Shown here one piece after another: positions 1-12,550 of a DNA stretch of 64,000 nucleotides. Within the stretch, counting starts at the first letter, position 1, and each line of letters begins with the position of its first letter. This DNA is from DASUNQ01 sp044866775 (lineage in GTDB: Bacteria; Acidobacteriota; Thermoanaerobaculia; Multivoradales; UBA5704): the NCBI GenBank assembly GCA_044866775.1, contig JBIOUG010000174.1, positions 1 to 64,000 of the forward strand, read 5' to 3'. The notes beneath the pieces were generated by a model. It saw only the letters and a program-made list of their open reading frames with translations, was not told the origin of the DNA and ran no database searches. A program made the translations under genes and the position numbers.

Positions 1-185
1 GTCAGGCCCTCGGCCACCCCGTTGAGGTACGTCACCCGGCCCTCGGCGTCGGTGCTGATCACCGCGTCGCCGATGCTGGCGAGGGTGATCCTCAGCCGCT
101 CCCGCTCGGCGGCGAGATCCCGGAGGATGGCGCCGGCATTCTGGAGCGCGACGGACCGCTCCTCGTCGTCGTTCGACGTCGTCAC
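1..185 (-). CDS. PAS-domain signalling protein, N-terminal fragment
   Basis: The reverse strand reads from a GTG at 185 off the left edge of the window, giving 61 codons. The product begins with an acidic stretch, then a helix rich in R/E/A (about residues 14-31), then ITLASIGDAVISTDAEG followed by RVTYLN, the classic first strands of a PAS sensor domain as found in hybrid histidine kinases and diguanylate cyclases. The helix just before the PAS domain looks like a signalling coiled coil. The output domain lies outside the window, so kinase versus cyclase cannot be decided. It is divergent from secA with 171 bp between the starts. The GTG is the first plausible start; no strong ribosome binding site is obvious, so the exact start is uncertain. 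Confidence 0.75.
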   Translation of the reverse strand, partial: MTTSNDDEERSVALQNAGAILRDLAAERERLRITLASIGDAVISTDAEGRVTYLNGVAEGL

Positions 186-356
186 GCGAGTCTTTGGGAC
201 GCAAGGGCCGTGCCGAGCCGGGGGAGCTCGACCGGCGGAGCCAGCCGAGGCCGCCTTCCCCTCCCCGGCCCCTGGAATCTTTTCTGCTAGACTGCGGGTT
301 GTATCCGCTGCCGCGGACGGAGACCGTCCACCCCCCGGACACCCTGTGAGACCCCG

Positions 357-3068
<2,712 letters not shown>

Positions 3069-3119
3069 GCTGAGCGGGAGATCGACGGCACGCTGGACCT
3101 GCATGTATCGGGAGACGCA

Positions 3120-3368
3120 ATGAGCCCACGAGACGCCCTGCATCGGCTGGTCGACGATCTACCGGAGAAGGAGCTTTCGGCAGCGGCTCGCTTGCTGGAA
3201 GCACTGCGGCACGCCGAGGAGCCGGTCACGCGCGCTCTGGCGCAAGCGCCGTTCGACGACGAGCCCGACGACGACTTCGATAACACCTTGACAGAAGCGC
3301 GGGCCGAAGCCGATGCAGGCGGCGGTGTCACGACCGAAGAGCTCTGGCGCAGGCTGAGCCGTTCTTGA
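3120..3368 (+). CDS. small antitoxin-like protein
   Basis: The 82-aa protein has an N-terminal helical segment (ALHRLVDDLPEKELSAAARLLEALR), as in many antitoxins placed before RelE/ParE toxins, and a long acidic C-terminal tail of the kind that wraps a toxin. The stop TGA (3366-3368) overlaps the TTG start of the next frame as TTGA, the usual translational coupling of toxin-antitoxin pairs. A GGGAGA sits 5-6 nt before the ATG. It is assigned as the antitoxin of a pair whose toxin is now broken. The family is not certain; residue pattern, size and coupling are the only support. Confidence 0.6.
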   Translation: MSPRDALHRLVDDLPEKELSAAARLLEALRHAEEPVTRALAQAPFDDEPDDDFDNTLTEARAEADAGGGVTTEELWRRLSRS

Positions 3369-3694
3369 CCCTGCAGGTCCGCTGGCAGTCGGCCGCCGAG
3401 CGTGATCTTTCGCGGCTCGACCGACCCACCCAAGATCGCGTCATCGCAGCAGTCGAGCGCTTCGCCGCAACGGGCGAAGGAGACGTCGTGCGCTTGCGCC
3501 ACCCCGATCCTCCCGAGTGGCGACTGCGCGTCGGCCTCCGCGGCTATGCCCAGCGCTTCGAGCTGTTCGAGCAGATGCGCGAGCGCATGCAGAACGAGAT
3601 CATCACGCACCTCTTCCGCTTCGAGCCGATCACCGAAGAACAGATGGACGAGCAGCGCCGCCGCCGCGAGGCCCCGTCGCCCCGGTGCGCTTGA
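3365..3694 (+). pseudogene. RelE/ParE-like toxin 5' half fused to a copy of a secA segment
   Basis: The frame starts with TTG overlapping the antitoxin stop. Codons 1-56 look like a RelE/ParE/HigB-type toxin: TLQVRWQSAAERDLSRL, then a helix, then VVRLRHPDPPEWRLRVG, which normally leads into a core strand and the C-terminal catalytic Arg/Tyr residues. Instead the frame continues as GLRGYAQR...FELFEQMRERMQNE and so on, which is SecA sequence from about residues 789-844 lacking ten residues (DPLNEYKRES). The toxin has therefore lost its catalytic C-terminus and is presumably inactive. The 109-aa chimera could still be translated. It is called a pseudogene because the C-terminal half clearly belongs to another gene. 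Confidence 0.75.
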
Positions 3695-3720
3695 AGTTCT
3701 CCGTCCCCGCCAGTCCCCCG
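3531..3720 (+). repeat. diverged direct copy of part of secA (2721-2960)
   Basis: Bases from 3531 match secA from about 2721 nearly continuously: GGCCTCCGCGGCTA, then a 30-bp deletion relative to secA, then TTCGAGCTGTTCGAGCAGATG and onward to GCCGCCGCGAGGCCCC and, more weakly, to about 3720. Substitutions are scattered (GTG to CATG, CGC to CAC, GAG to GAA, AAC to GAC), so the copy is not recent. It stops before the SEC-C zinc-finger codons. The copy lies in the same orientation downstream of the intact gene. Confidence 0.9.
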
Positions 3721-3840
3721 GCAATCGCTGCGGCGCGCCCTCCTCCACCGTTTCCCGTACGCTGTCTACTTCGTCCTCAAGCAGAACCGGAGCGTCGTGG
3801 TGCTGATCGTCGTCCATCAACGCCGGCGCCCAGCGAATGG
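3720..3840 (+). pseudogene. C-terminal remnant of a ParE-family toxin
   Basis: Frame 2 from about 3728 reads SLRRALLHRFPYAVYFV followed by LKQNRSVVVLIVVHQRRRP. This closely follows the ParE/RelE-superfamily C-terminal pattern (R-R-x-L-L-x-R-F-P-Y-x-V-Y-F ... V-L-x-V-x-H-x-R-R-x-P). After that a one-base shift is needed to recover the expected E-W-K-R-R ending, found in the neighbouring frame at about 3833-3850. There is no N-terminal half next to it. The style differs from the toxin half at 3365, so this is probably a second degraded toxin gene. The secA copy sits between the two toxin pieces. Confidence 0.65.
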
Positions 3841-3939
3841 AAGAGGCGGGCACGCGCCGAGGCAAGCCGCGAAGGCCGCCGATAGAGAAAAGCGCGCGCG
3901 GAGCTGGGGGTATTTAGGGGCGGAGGTTGTGTCCGCCCG

Positions 3940-3968
3940 CGAGGGGGGCAGACAAGCTGCCCCCCTCG
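3940..3968 (-). terminator. strong hairpin 3' of the DUF1579 gene
   Basis: A perfect 12-bp stem, CGAGGGGGGCAG / CTGCCCCCCTCG, with a 5-nt loop ACAAG lies 32 bp past the stop of the minus-strand DUF1579 gene. It also bounds the toxin remnants on the other side. No T-tract follows, as is common in high-GC genomes, so termination is inferred from position and stem strength. Confidence 0.6.
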
Positions 3969-3999
3969 ATGAGCGGGGAGAAGGCGCTGGCGCGCCGGT

Positions 4000-4629
4000 C
4001 TACTTCTTCCGCGTGTAGACCAGCTCCATCGACTTGAATTCCTTGCCGTCGGGGCCCTTGTCGAAGGCCTCCATGACCTCCTTGTCGGCGCCCTCTTCGC
4101 GCGAGACCATGCGGGTCTCGCGGGTCTCGCCGGTCATCGGGTCGGTGTAGGTGCTCTTGAAGGTGCAGTTGCCCTTCTCGTCGCACTGGCCGGCGCTGAG
4201 CATGACGCCGGTCGTCATGCTGTCGTTCCAGGTGCCCCAGAACTCCTGCTTGACGTTGTCGTAGCCGGTCATGCCGTGACCTTCGAACGGCTGGCCCATC
4301 ATCTCGCTCTTGACCGTCTCGGTGAGCACGCGGCCACCCAGCGCGGAGGTGCGCTCGACGGTGCCGGACACCTCGGTCGGCGGCGCGGATGGGTTCATCC
4401 CCATCCAGAACTTGCCGGTGAAGGTCCAGCTCCCGGCCTTCTTCGCCAGCCACTGGTGCTGCTTGCCGGGGGTGCCTGCCTTCTCCATCGCCGCCCACAT
4501 CGCCTTCTCCTGCTCGGACATCTGAGGGGCCTGGCCCCCGGTCTCCTGCGCCGCGAGCGAACCACAGGCCGCCAAGCCGACGCTCAGGGCCACCGCCGCC
4601 GCCCTCGCCATCACACTCTTCATCTCCAT
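4000..4629 (-). CDS. DUF1579-family exported protein
   Basis: The product is 209 aa. It has a lipoprotein-type signal peptide: MEMKSVMARAAAVALSVGLAAC, with the lipobox-like LAAC giving Cys at about residue 22. The mature part has the DUF1579 pattern: HQWLAKKAGSWTFTGKFWMG, the repeated beta strands around GRVLTETVKSEMMG, and GMTGYDNVKQEFWGTWNDSMTTG. The family is a small periplasmic beta-barrel-like fold of unknown function, common in Acidobacteriota and Planctomycetota. Start ATG at 4629 is chosen because GGAGAG stands 6 nt upstream; a start at 4668 would place extra charged residues before the signal. It is divergent from guaB (100 bp) and is followed by the hairpin at 3940-3968. Confidence 0.85.
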   Translation of the reverse strand: MEMKSVMARAAAVALSVGLAACGSLAAQETGGQAPQMSEQEKAMWAAMEKAGTPGKQHQWLAKKAGSWTFTGKFWMGMNPSAPPTEVSGTVERTSALGGRVLTETVKSEMMGQPFEGHGMTGYDNVKQEFWGTWNDSMTTGVMLSAGQCDEKGNCTFKSTYTDPMTGETRETRMVSREEGADKEVMEAFDKGPDGKEFKSMELVYTRKK

Positions 4630-4728
4630 GGGACTCTCCTTTCTCGTACCGCGTCGATAGGCAGCCATCCTACCACTTACGCCGTCGTTACGCTAGACTC
4701 CAATCTGCTATCCTCTGCGCCCAATTCC

Positions 4729-6273
<1,545 letters not shown>

Positions 6274-6355
6274 GTTGATCGCGACCGTCGGAGCTGATCG
6301 GACGTTCGAGTGGCTGCCATCTTTACTGCGTTGATCCGATCTCCCTCACCCCTGG

Positions 6356-6379
6356 CCCCTCTCCCACATGGGAGAGGGG
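6356..6379. terminator. hairpin between convergent guaB and sensor kinase
   Basis: CCCCTCTCCCA, a 2-nt CA spacer and TGGGAGAGGGG form a perfect 11-bp inverted repeat between two genes that end facing each other (6273 and 6431). The flanking text CCCTCACCCCTGGCCCCTCTCCC resembles a widespread intergenic palindromic motif seen in many GC-rich genomes (from memory). It probably serves as a bidirectional terminator. Confidence 0.6.
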
Positions 6380-6430
6380 GACGCCTGCCCCGCAGCAACC
6401 AGGACAGGCCTCTAGGCAAGACGGCCCATC

Positions 6431-9166
6431 TCAACTCGGCGGCCGGGCACTCTCCCTGATCGCCGATTCGAGCGTCCGCATGTCCACCGGCTTCGTCAGG
6501 TGCCGCTCGAAGCCGGCTTCGAGGCTCTGCCGCACGTCGTCGTCCATGCCGTAGCCGGAGAGCGCGATGCCGCGCAGGCCGTAGCGGCCGGCCAGCTCGC
6601 GCATCAGGTCGCAGCCGTTGCCGTCCGGCAGGCCGAGGTCGCTCACCACCAGGTCGAAGGGCCCGCCGTTGGCGGGCTCCGCCGCTTCCGCCGCGGCGGC
6701 CTCGGACGCCGCCGCCTCCGCCGCGGCGAGGGCCTCCTCGACGCTCCCCGCCACCGTCACCTGATGGCCGGCGACGCGCAGCAGGTCGGCCATGGCATCG
6801 GCGGTGTCGGCATGGTCCTCGACCAGCAGCACGTGGAGCGGCCGGGAGAGGCGCGGTCCGCCCATGGTCTCCTCGCCGTCGAACGCCGGCACGCCGGCGG
6901 CGGCGCCCGCCGGCAGCCGCGCCGGCAGGCGCACCGTGAACGTGGCGCCGCGGCCCCTTCCCTCGCTCTCCGCGGTCAGCGTGCCGCCGTGCAGCTCGAC
7001 GATGGCGCGGCTGATCGCCAGCCCCAGACCGAGGCCGCCGTAGCGGCGGGTGATCTTCTGCTGACCCTGCTCGAAGGCGTCGAAGATGCGCGGCAGCAGC
7101 TCCGGGTCGATGCCGATGCCGGTGTCGTCGACCTCGACCACCAGCCAGCGGTCGGGCGACCCCGTCTCGCCCTCGTTGCGCGAGCGGACGCGCACCACGC
7201 CGCCCTCGGGCGTGAACTTGACGGCGTTCTTGAGCAGGTTCCAGAAGACCTGCGACAACCGCGAGCCGTCCGCCCACACCCGGTGGTCGTCGGCGGTCAG
7301 CTCGGTCACCAGGCGCAGTCCCTTGTCCTCGGTCTCCGGCGTGCGGCAGGCCTCGACCGCGTGCGCCAGCAGCGGCAGGACGTCGGCCACCTCGCGGTGG
7401 AGGTTGAGCTTGCCGCGCTCGATGCGGGTCAGGTCGAGGAGGTCGTCGATGAGCCGCGCCTCGAGCTCGGTGTTGCGGCGGACGGTGGCCAGGCGGTCGC
7501 GGGCGTCGGCCGGCAGGCGCCGGTCCTCCTCGAGCGCCGAGACCACGGCCAGAACAGGCGTCAGCGGCGTGCGCAGCTCGTGACTCAGGGTGGCGAGGAA
7601 CTGGTCCTTGGCGGCGTTGGCCTGCTGCGTCGCCAGGTAGAGCCGGGCGTTCTGCACCGCGACGCCCGCCCGGCGCCCCAGCTCCTCGGCGAGGTCGAGG
7701 TCGCTCTCGTCGTAGGGCTTCGCGCCCGGTGAGGTGCGGCAGAAGGTGAGCGTGCCGAGCGGCCCTTCCGGCGTCGCCACCGGCACGGTGATCAGCGAAT
7801 GGAACGCCAGGCTGGCGAGGAAGCGGTAGTGCTCGTCGCTCGCGGCGGCGTGGCGCAGCCACTGCCTGCTGACGACCGGCACCAGCTCCGCCCGCCCGGT
7901 GCGCAGCACGCGCGCCACCGGATGGTGGTCGGCGCCCGGCGCCGGCAGGAAGCGCCACATCTGCTCGAGCTCCTGCTGGCGGGCGGGGTCGCGGTGCGCC
8001 CAGGCGACGCGCTCGATCTCGCCGCTCTCGCCGGCGAGGTCGAAGAGGCAGAAGTCGGCGATCGTGTCGACGGCCAGCCGGGCGACGTTGCGCAGCGTCT
8101 CGTCGTAGTCGAGGCTGCCGGCGAGGAGCGTGCCGGCCTGGGCGAGGAAGTGGAGCGACCGCTCGGCGCGCTTGCGGTCGGTGACGTCGACGACCGTCCC
8201 CGCCATCCGCCGCGGCTGGCCGGCCGCCTGCGAGAACGAGCGGCCGGAGCCGGCGAGCCAGCGCACCGCGCCGTCCGGCCGCACGACGCGGAACTCGCGC
8301 TGCAGCTCGCCGCCGCGCGCCATCGCCGTGTCGAGGCTCTCACGCACGCCGTCGCGGTCGTCCGGATGGACGAGCCCGAGGAGCTGCGGCAGGGTGGCGG
8401 CCGCATCCTGCGGATCGACCCCGAGGAGCCTCCCCGCCTGCTCGGACCAGGCGAGGCGGCGCGCCGCGCCGTCCCAGCGCCAGGCGGCCGATCCCGATGC
8501 CTCGAGCGCCTGGTTGAGGACCGTCGTGGCATCGGCGAGCTGCCGGCGGCTGCGCCGGGTCAGCCAGAGCGCCAGCGGCAGCAGCCCGAACAGCAGCAGC
8601 CCGGCGCCGCCGCTGACGAACGCCACCGCCTGGCGGCCCGCGTCGGCGGTCTCCAGCCGCCGGCGCAGGGCGCCGCGCTCCTCCGCGCGCACCGCGTCGG
8701 CGAGGCTGCGGATGGCGGCCATCTCCTCCGCCGCGCGGCCGCTCAGCAGGACCATGGTACGCGGCGCGAGGTGCTCCTGCCGCTGCCGGATCCCGCCCTC
8801 CAGCGCCCGCAGCCGGCGGCCGACGGCGCGCTCGAGGCGCGCGATCCGGCGCTGCTGCTCCCAGCTCTCCGAGGCGTTCTGGCGCAGGCGCCGGGCCGCC
8901 TCCCGGGTCGCGGTCGCGGCCGTGCGCGCGTGCCGCAGGTCCTCATCGGTGCCGTAGAGGAGGAAGCTCTGCTGCGCGTCCTCCGCGTCGCGCAGGTTGT
9001 AGAGCAGCCCGTCGAGCGCTCCCGTCACCTGCTCGTGCTGGGCCCAGGCCTCGATCCGGCTAGGGCTGACGGCTCCCACCAGCGCGCCGAGACCGAAGGC
9101 CGCGAGCGCCCCCAGCAGTGCCAGGAGGGGCCAGATGGACTGCCATTTCGCGCTCTGTACCGGCAT
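6431..9166 (-). CDS. hybrid sensor histidine kinase (CHASE3-like, PAS, GAF, HisKA, HATPase, receiver)
   Basis: The 911-aa membrane kinase has TM1 at about residues 12-32 and a helical CHASE3-like periplasmic region, LLYNLRDAEDAQQSFLLYGTDE. TM2 follows at about 178-200, then a PAS/PAC domain (WDGAARRLAWSEQAG to GTVVDVTDRKRAE), a GAF domain (about 345-505) and HisKA with LSHELRTPLTPV and the phospho-His near 529. The HATPase domain has an N-box NLLKNAVKF, DDTGIGID and GGLGLGLAI. A C-terminal receiver domain carries VLLVEDHAD, the phospho-acceptor Asp in VVSDLGLPDG (about 844) and the TKPVD lysine. An Ala/Glu-rich insertion (AAAEAAASEAAAAEAAEP) extends the receiver before its Asp strand. The input signal is unknown and no separate response regulator is adjacent. 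The gene ends at the 6356 hairpin. Confidence 0.93.
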   Translation of the reverse strand: MPVQSAKWQSIWPLLALLGALAAFGLGALVGAVSPSRIEAWAQHEQVTGALDGLLYNLRDAEDAQQSFLLYGTDEDLRHARTAATATREAARRLRQNASESWEQQRRIARLERAVGRRLRALEGGIRQRQEHLAPRTMVLLSGRAAEEMAAIRSLADAVRAEERGALRRRLETADAGRQAVAFVSGGAGLLLFGLLPLALWLTRRSRRQLADATTVLNQALEASGSAAWRWDGAARRLAWSEQAGRLLGVDPQDAAATLPQLLGLVHPDDRDGVRESLDTAMARGGELQREFRVVRPDGAVRWLAGSGRSFSQAAGQPRRMAGTVVDVTDRKRAERSLHFLAQAGTLLAGSLDYDETLRNVARLAVDTIADFCLFDLAGESGEIERVAWAHRDPARQQELEQMWRFLPAPGADHHPVARVLRTGRAELVPVVSRQWLRHAAASDEHYRFLASLAFHSLITVPVATPEGPLGTLTFCRTSPGAKPYDESDLDLAEELGRRAGVAVQNARLYLATQQANAAKDQFLATLSHELRTPLTPVLAVVSALEEDRRLPADARDRLATVRRNTELEARLIDDLLDLTRIERGKLNLHREVADVLPLLAHAVEACRTPETEDKGLRLVTELTADDHRVWADGSRLSQVFWNLLKNAVKFTPEGGVVRVRSRNEGETGSPDRWLVVEVDDTGIGIDPELLPRIFDAFEQGQQKITRRYGGLGLGLAISRAIVELHGGTLTAESEGRGRGATFTVRLPARLPAGAAAGVPAFDGEETMGGPRLSRPLHVLLVEDHADTADAMADLLRVAGHQVTVAGSVEEALAAAEAAASEAAAAEAAEPANGGPFDLVVSDLGLPDGNGCDLMRELAGRYGLRGIALSGYGMDDDVRQSLEAGFERHLTKPVDMRTLESAIRESARPPS

Positions 9167-9278
9167 CCGAGACTACGTCCGAGCAAGCCGCATGACACAC
9201 AAAGACCCGTGCCCCACCGGTCATGCAAAATCCCCACCAGTCGGGGGTCGGACGCCGCGCAGTCTAGGATGCCCCGCC

Positions 9279-9971
9279 ATGCAGACGCCGCCGTCCCCGC
9301 CGCTGGTCGAGCTACGCGCCCTGACGCGCACCTTCTACGAAGGCGGGCGCGAGCGGGTCGTGCTGCGCGAGGCCTCGGCGGCCATCCATAAGGGCGAGCT
9401 GGCGGTGGTGGTCGGCAAGAGCGGATCGGGGAAGTCGACGCTCCTCAACCTGGTCGCCGGGATCGACCTCCCCACCGCCGGCGATGTCGTGGTCGACGGT
9501 GTCACCTTGACGCGCCAGGGTGACCGGGAGCGCACGCTCTTCCGCCGCCGTCACGTCGGCTTCGTCTTCCAGTTCTTCAACCTGATCCCCACCCTGACCG
9601 TGGCGGAGAACCTCCTCCTGCCGCTCGAGCTCCAGGGCCGGGTCGCCCCGGAGCGCCGGCGCGCCGCCCTCGCGCTCCTCGACGAGGTGGGGCTTGCCGA
9701 CCGCGCCGGCGCCTTCCCCGACCGGCTCTCGGGCGGCGAGCAGCAGCGGGTGGCCGTGGCGCGGGCGCTCGTGCACGACCCGCTGCTGGTCCTGGCCGAC
9801 GAGCCGACCGGCAACCTCGACCTCGAGACCGGCCTCGCCGTCCTCCAGCTCCTCGACCGGCTGACGCGGCGAACAGGTAGGACGCTGCTCATGGCCACGC
9901 ACAGCCCGGAGGTCGTGGGGATCGCGGACCGGGTGTTCCACATCGCCGAGGGGCGGCTGGTGGAAGGGTGA
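9279..9971 (+). CDS. ABC transporter ATP-binding protein (LolD/MacB type)
   Basis: This 230-aa ABC ATPase of the LolD/FtsE/MacB clade has Walker A VVGKSGSGKSTLL near residue 46, a Q-loop in FVFQFFNLIPTLT, the signature LSGGEQQRVAVARAL, and Walker B with D-loop LVLADEPTGNLD. FQFFNLIP is typical of lipoprotein-release and macrolide-type exporters. ATG 9279 is taken because it starts just before the conserved VELRALTRTF strand; upstream in-frame ATGs overlap the divergent kinase promoter. Its stop overlaps the start of the permease gene as GTGA, so the two are translated together as one transporter. Confidence 0.93.
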   Translation: MQTPPSPPLVELRALTRTFYEGGRERVVLREASAAIHKGELAVVVGKSGSGKSTLLNLVAGIDLPTAGDVVVDGVTLTRQGDRERTLFRRRHVGFVFQFFNLIPTLTVAENLLLPLELQGRVAPERRRAALALLDEVGLADRAGAFPDRLSGGEQQRVAVARALVHDPLLVLADEPTGNLDLETGLAVLQLLDRLTRRTGRTLLMATHSPEVVGIADRVFHIAEGRLVEG

Positions 9972-12535
9972 GCCATCTTCTCTGGCGCTCCGCGCTGCGC
10001 AACCTGCCTCGCCACCCGTGGCAGCTCGGGCTCTCGCTGCTCGGCGTGGCGCTGGGCGTCGCCGTGGTCGTGGCGATCGACCTCGCGAACGCCAGCGCCG
10101 TCCGCGCCTTGACGCTCTCGACCGAGGCTGTCGCCGGGCGGGCCACGCATCAGGTCACGGGCGGCCCGCGTGGGCTACCGGACGATGTCTATCGGCGCCT
10201 CGTGCTCGCGGCAGGCGTTGACGCCGCGGCCCCGGTCGTCGAGGACTGGGTCACGGTGCTTCCACCAAGCTCCCAACCACCACACACCCTCCACCTCTTC
10301 GGCGTCGACCCCTTCGCCGAGGCCCCCTTCCGCGCCTACCTCTCCGCCGGCGGCGGCGCCGACCTGCGCGCCTTCCTCACCCGCCCGGGAGCCGCCGTCC
10401 TCACCGCCGAGCGGGCGGGCGAGCTGGCGCTCGCGCCGGGCGACGCCTTCACCGTGCTCGCCGGCGGCCGCCCCCGCCGCCTCGAGCTGATCGGCGTCCT
10501 CGAGCCCGCCGATCCGACCGCCGCCCGCGCCCTCGCCAATCTGCTCCTGGTCGACGTCGCGACGGCGCAGGAGCTGCTGGGCCGCGTCGGGCGGCTCGAC
10601 CGCATCGACCTCCGCCTCCCCGACGGCGCCGCGGGCGACGCCCTTCTCGCCCGCTTACGGCGCCTTCTGCCGCCGCCGGCGGAGGTCGCCCCGGCCGCGG
10701 CGCGGGCGGCGCGCACGGCGGCGATGACGCGCGCCTTCCGCGTCAACTTGACCGCCCTCTCGCTCCTCGCACTCGTCTGCGGCGTCTTCCTGATCTACAA
10801 CACGATCACCTTCGCGGTCGTCCAGCGGCGGACGCTGCTCGGCACCCTGCGCGCGCTCGGGGTGACGCGGCGCGAAGTCCTCGGGCTGGTGCTCGGCGAG
10901 GCGCTGCTGCTCGGCGCCGCCGGCACGGCCGCCGGGCTCGCCGCCGGCGTCGTGCTCGGCCAGGGGCTGGTGCGCCTGGTGACGCGCACCATCAACGACC
11001 TCTACTTCGTGCTCGAGGTGCGCGGCCTCGAGCTGCCGCCGTGGACGCTCGCCAAGGGAGCGGCGCTCGGACTCGCGGCGACGCTGCTCGCCGCTCTCGC
11101 CCCGGCGCGCGAGGCCGCCATGGCGCCGCCGCGCGCCGTCCTCACCCGCTCGTTCTTGGAGAGTGCCGCCCGCCGCGCGCTGCCGCGGGCCACCGCCGCC
11201 GGGCTGGCGCTGCTGGCGGCGGGGGCCGTCCTCCTCGCCGTTCCGGCGCCGCTCGCCGTCGCCTTCGTCGGCCTCCTGGCGCTGGTCCTCGGCGCCGCCC
11301 TCCTCGCTCCCGGCGTCACCGTCCTGCTGATGCGCGCCCTGCGCCGGCCCATGGCCGCCGTCTTCGGCCCGCTCGGCCGGATGGCCGCCGGCGGCGTGGT
11401 GGCGACCTTGTCGCGCACCGGCGTCGCCGCGGCGGCGCTGGTCGTCGCCGTGGCCGTGGCGGTGGGCGTCGGGGCGATGATCGGCAGCTTCCGCTCGACC
11501 GTCGTGCGCTGGCTCGGGGCGCAGCTCACCGCCGACCTCTATGTCGCCGCCGCCGGCCGGCCGGGCACGCCGCTCGACCCGGCGCTCGCCGCCCGCGCCG
11601 CCGCTCTCCCCGGCGTCGAGCGGGTGGACGCCATCCGTCGCGCCGAGGTGGCCTCGGCGCTCGGACCGTTACGGGTGATGGCCGTCGATCTCGCGCCGGA
11701 CGGGAGCCCGCCGCACGGGCCGTCGCGCCTGCGCACCGCCTTCGCGCTGCGCGCCGGGCGCGCGGGCGCGGCCTGGCCGCGCGTCGAGGCCGGGCAGGCG
11801 GTGCTGGTGTCCGAGCCCCTCGCCCGCCGCACCGGCCTCGGCGTCGGCTCGCGCCTCCGCCTTCGCACCGCAACGGGGCGACGCGACCTGCCGGTGGCCG
11901 GTGTCTTCTACGACTACGCCTACGAGGAGGGCGTGGTCCTCATGACGCTCGACCTCTACCGCCGGCTGTGGCGCGACCCGCTGCTCTCCGGCGTCTCGCT
12001 CCACCTGGCGCCGGCGGCGGACGCGGCGGCGGTCGAGCGCGCCCTGCGCCGCGCCGCCGGCCCCACGCTGCCGCTCGCCGTCACCCCGAACCGCGAGCTG
12101 CGCCGCCGCTCGCTCGAGATCTTCGACCGCACCTTCCGCATCACCGGCGTCCTCCGCCTCCTCGCCGGCCTGGTGGCCTTCATCGGCGTCCTCGCGGCCC
12201 TCATGGCTTTGCAGCTCGAGCGCCAGCGCGAGATCGCCGTGCTGCGCGCCAACGGCCTGACGCGCGGCCAGGTCTGGCAGCTCGTCACCTCCCAGACCGG
12301 CCTCCTCGGCCTCGCCGCCGGCCTCCTCTCGCTGCCCCTCGGCCTGGCGCTGGCGGCGATCATGGTCTACGTCATCAACCGCCGCTCCTTCGGCTGGACG
12401 ATCGACCTCGACCTCACCGCCGCCCTCGTGGTCGAGCCGCTGGCGCTCGCCGTCGGCGCCGCCCTCCTCGCCGGCCTCTACCCGGCCTGGCGCATGGCCC
12501 GCGCGCTGCCGGCCGAGGCGCTGCGGGAGGAGTGA
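9968..12535 (+). CDS. ABC transporter permease, two FtsX domains
   Basis: The 855-aa permease starts at a GTG overlapping the ATPase stop. TM1 (about residues 18-40) is followed by a MacB-like periplasmic domain (about 45-250). The first FtsX block of three TM segments follows (about 262-385; LALVCGVFLIYNTITFAVVQRR, then LGTLRALGVTRREVLGLVLGEALLLG). After two more TMs (about 400-450) come a second periplasmic domain (about 495-710) and a second FtsX block (about 725-850; LRANGLTRGQVWQLVTSQ). This duplicated layout matches YbbP/LolE-like export permeases that move lipids, lipoproteins or peptides out of the inner membrane. The substrate is not evident. It ends 16 bp from the convergent ABC exporter. 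Confidence 0.9.
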   Translation: MSHLLWRSALRNLPRHPWQLGLSLLGVALGVAVVVAIDLANASAVRALTLSTEAVAGRATHQVTGGPRGLPDDVYRRLVLAAGVDAAAPVVEDWVTVLPPSSQPPHTLHLFGVDPFAEAPFRAYLSAGGGADLRAFLTRPGAAVLTAERAGELALAPGDAFTVLAGGRPRRLELIGVLEPADPTAARALANLLLVDVATAQELLGRVGRLDRIDLRLPDGAAGDALLARLRRLLPPPAEVAPAAARAARTAAMTRAFRVNLTALSLLALVCGVFLIYNTITFAVVQRRTLLGTLRALGVTRREVLGLVLGEALLLGAAGTAAGLAAGVVLGQGLVRLVTRTINDLYFVLEVRGLELPPWTLAKGAALGLAATLLAALAPAREAAMAPPRAVLTRSFLESAARRALPRATAAGLALLAAGAVLLAVPAPLAVAFVGLLALVLGAALLAPGVTVLLMRALRRPMAAVFGPLGRMAAGGVVATLSRTGVAAAALVVAVAVAVGVGAMIGSFRSTVVRWLGAQLTADLYVAAAGRPGTPLDPALAARAAALPGVERVDAIRRAEVASALGPLRVMAVDLAPDGSPPHGPSRLRTAFALRAGRAGAAWPRVEAGQAVLVSEPLARRTGLGVGSRLRLRTATGRRDLPVAGVFYDYAYEEGVVLMTLDLYRRLWRDPLLSGVSLHLAPAADAAAVERALRRAAGPTLPLAVTPNRELRRRSLEIFDRTFRITGVLRLLAGLVAFIGVLAALMALQLERQREIAVLRANGLTRGQVWQLVTSQTGLLGLAAGLLSLPLGLALAAIMVYVINRRSFGWTIDLDLTAALVVEPLALAVGAALLAGLYPAWRMARALPAEALREE

Positions 12536-12550
12536 GCGCGGGGCCGCGTT

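Noticed and set aside
9135..9278. Upstream ATG for the ABC ATPase gene
   Set aside because: The extra 48 residues overlap the start region of the divergent kinase gene and do not resemble ABC ATPase N-termini.
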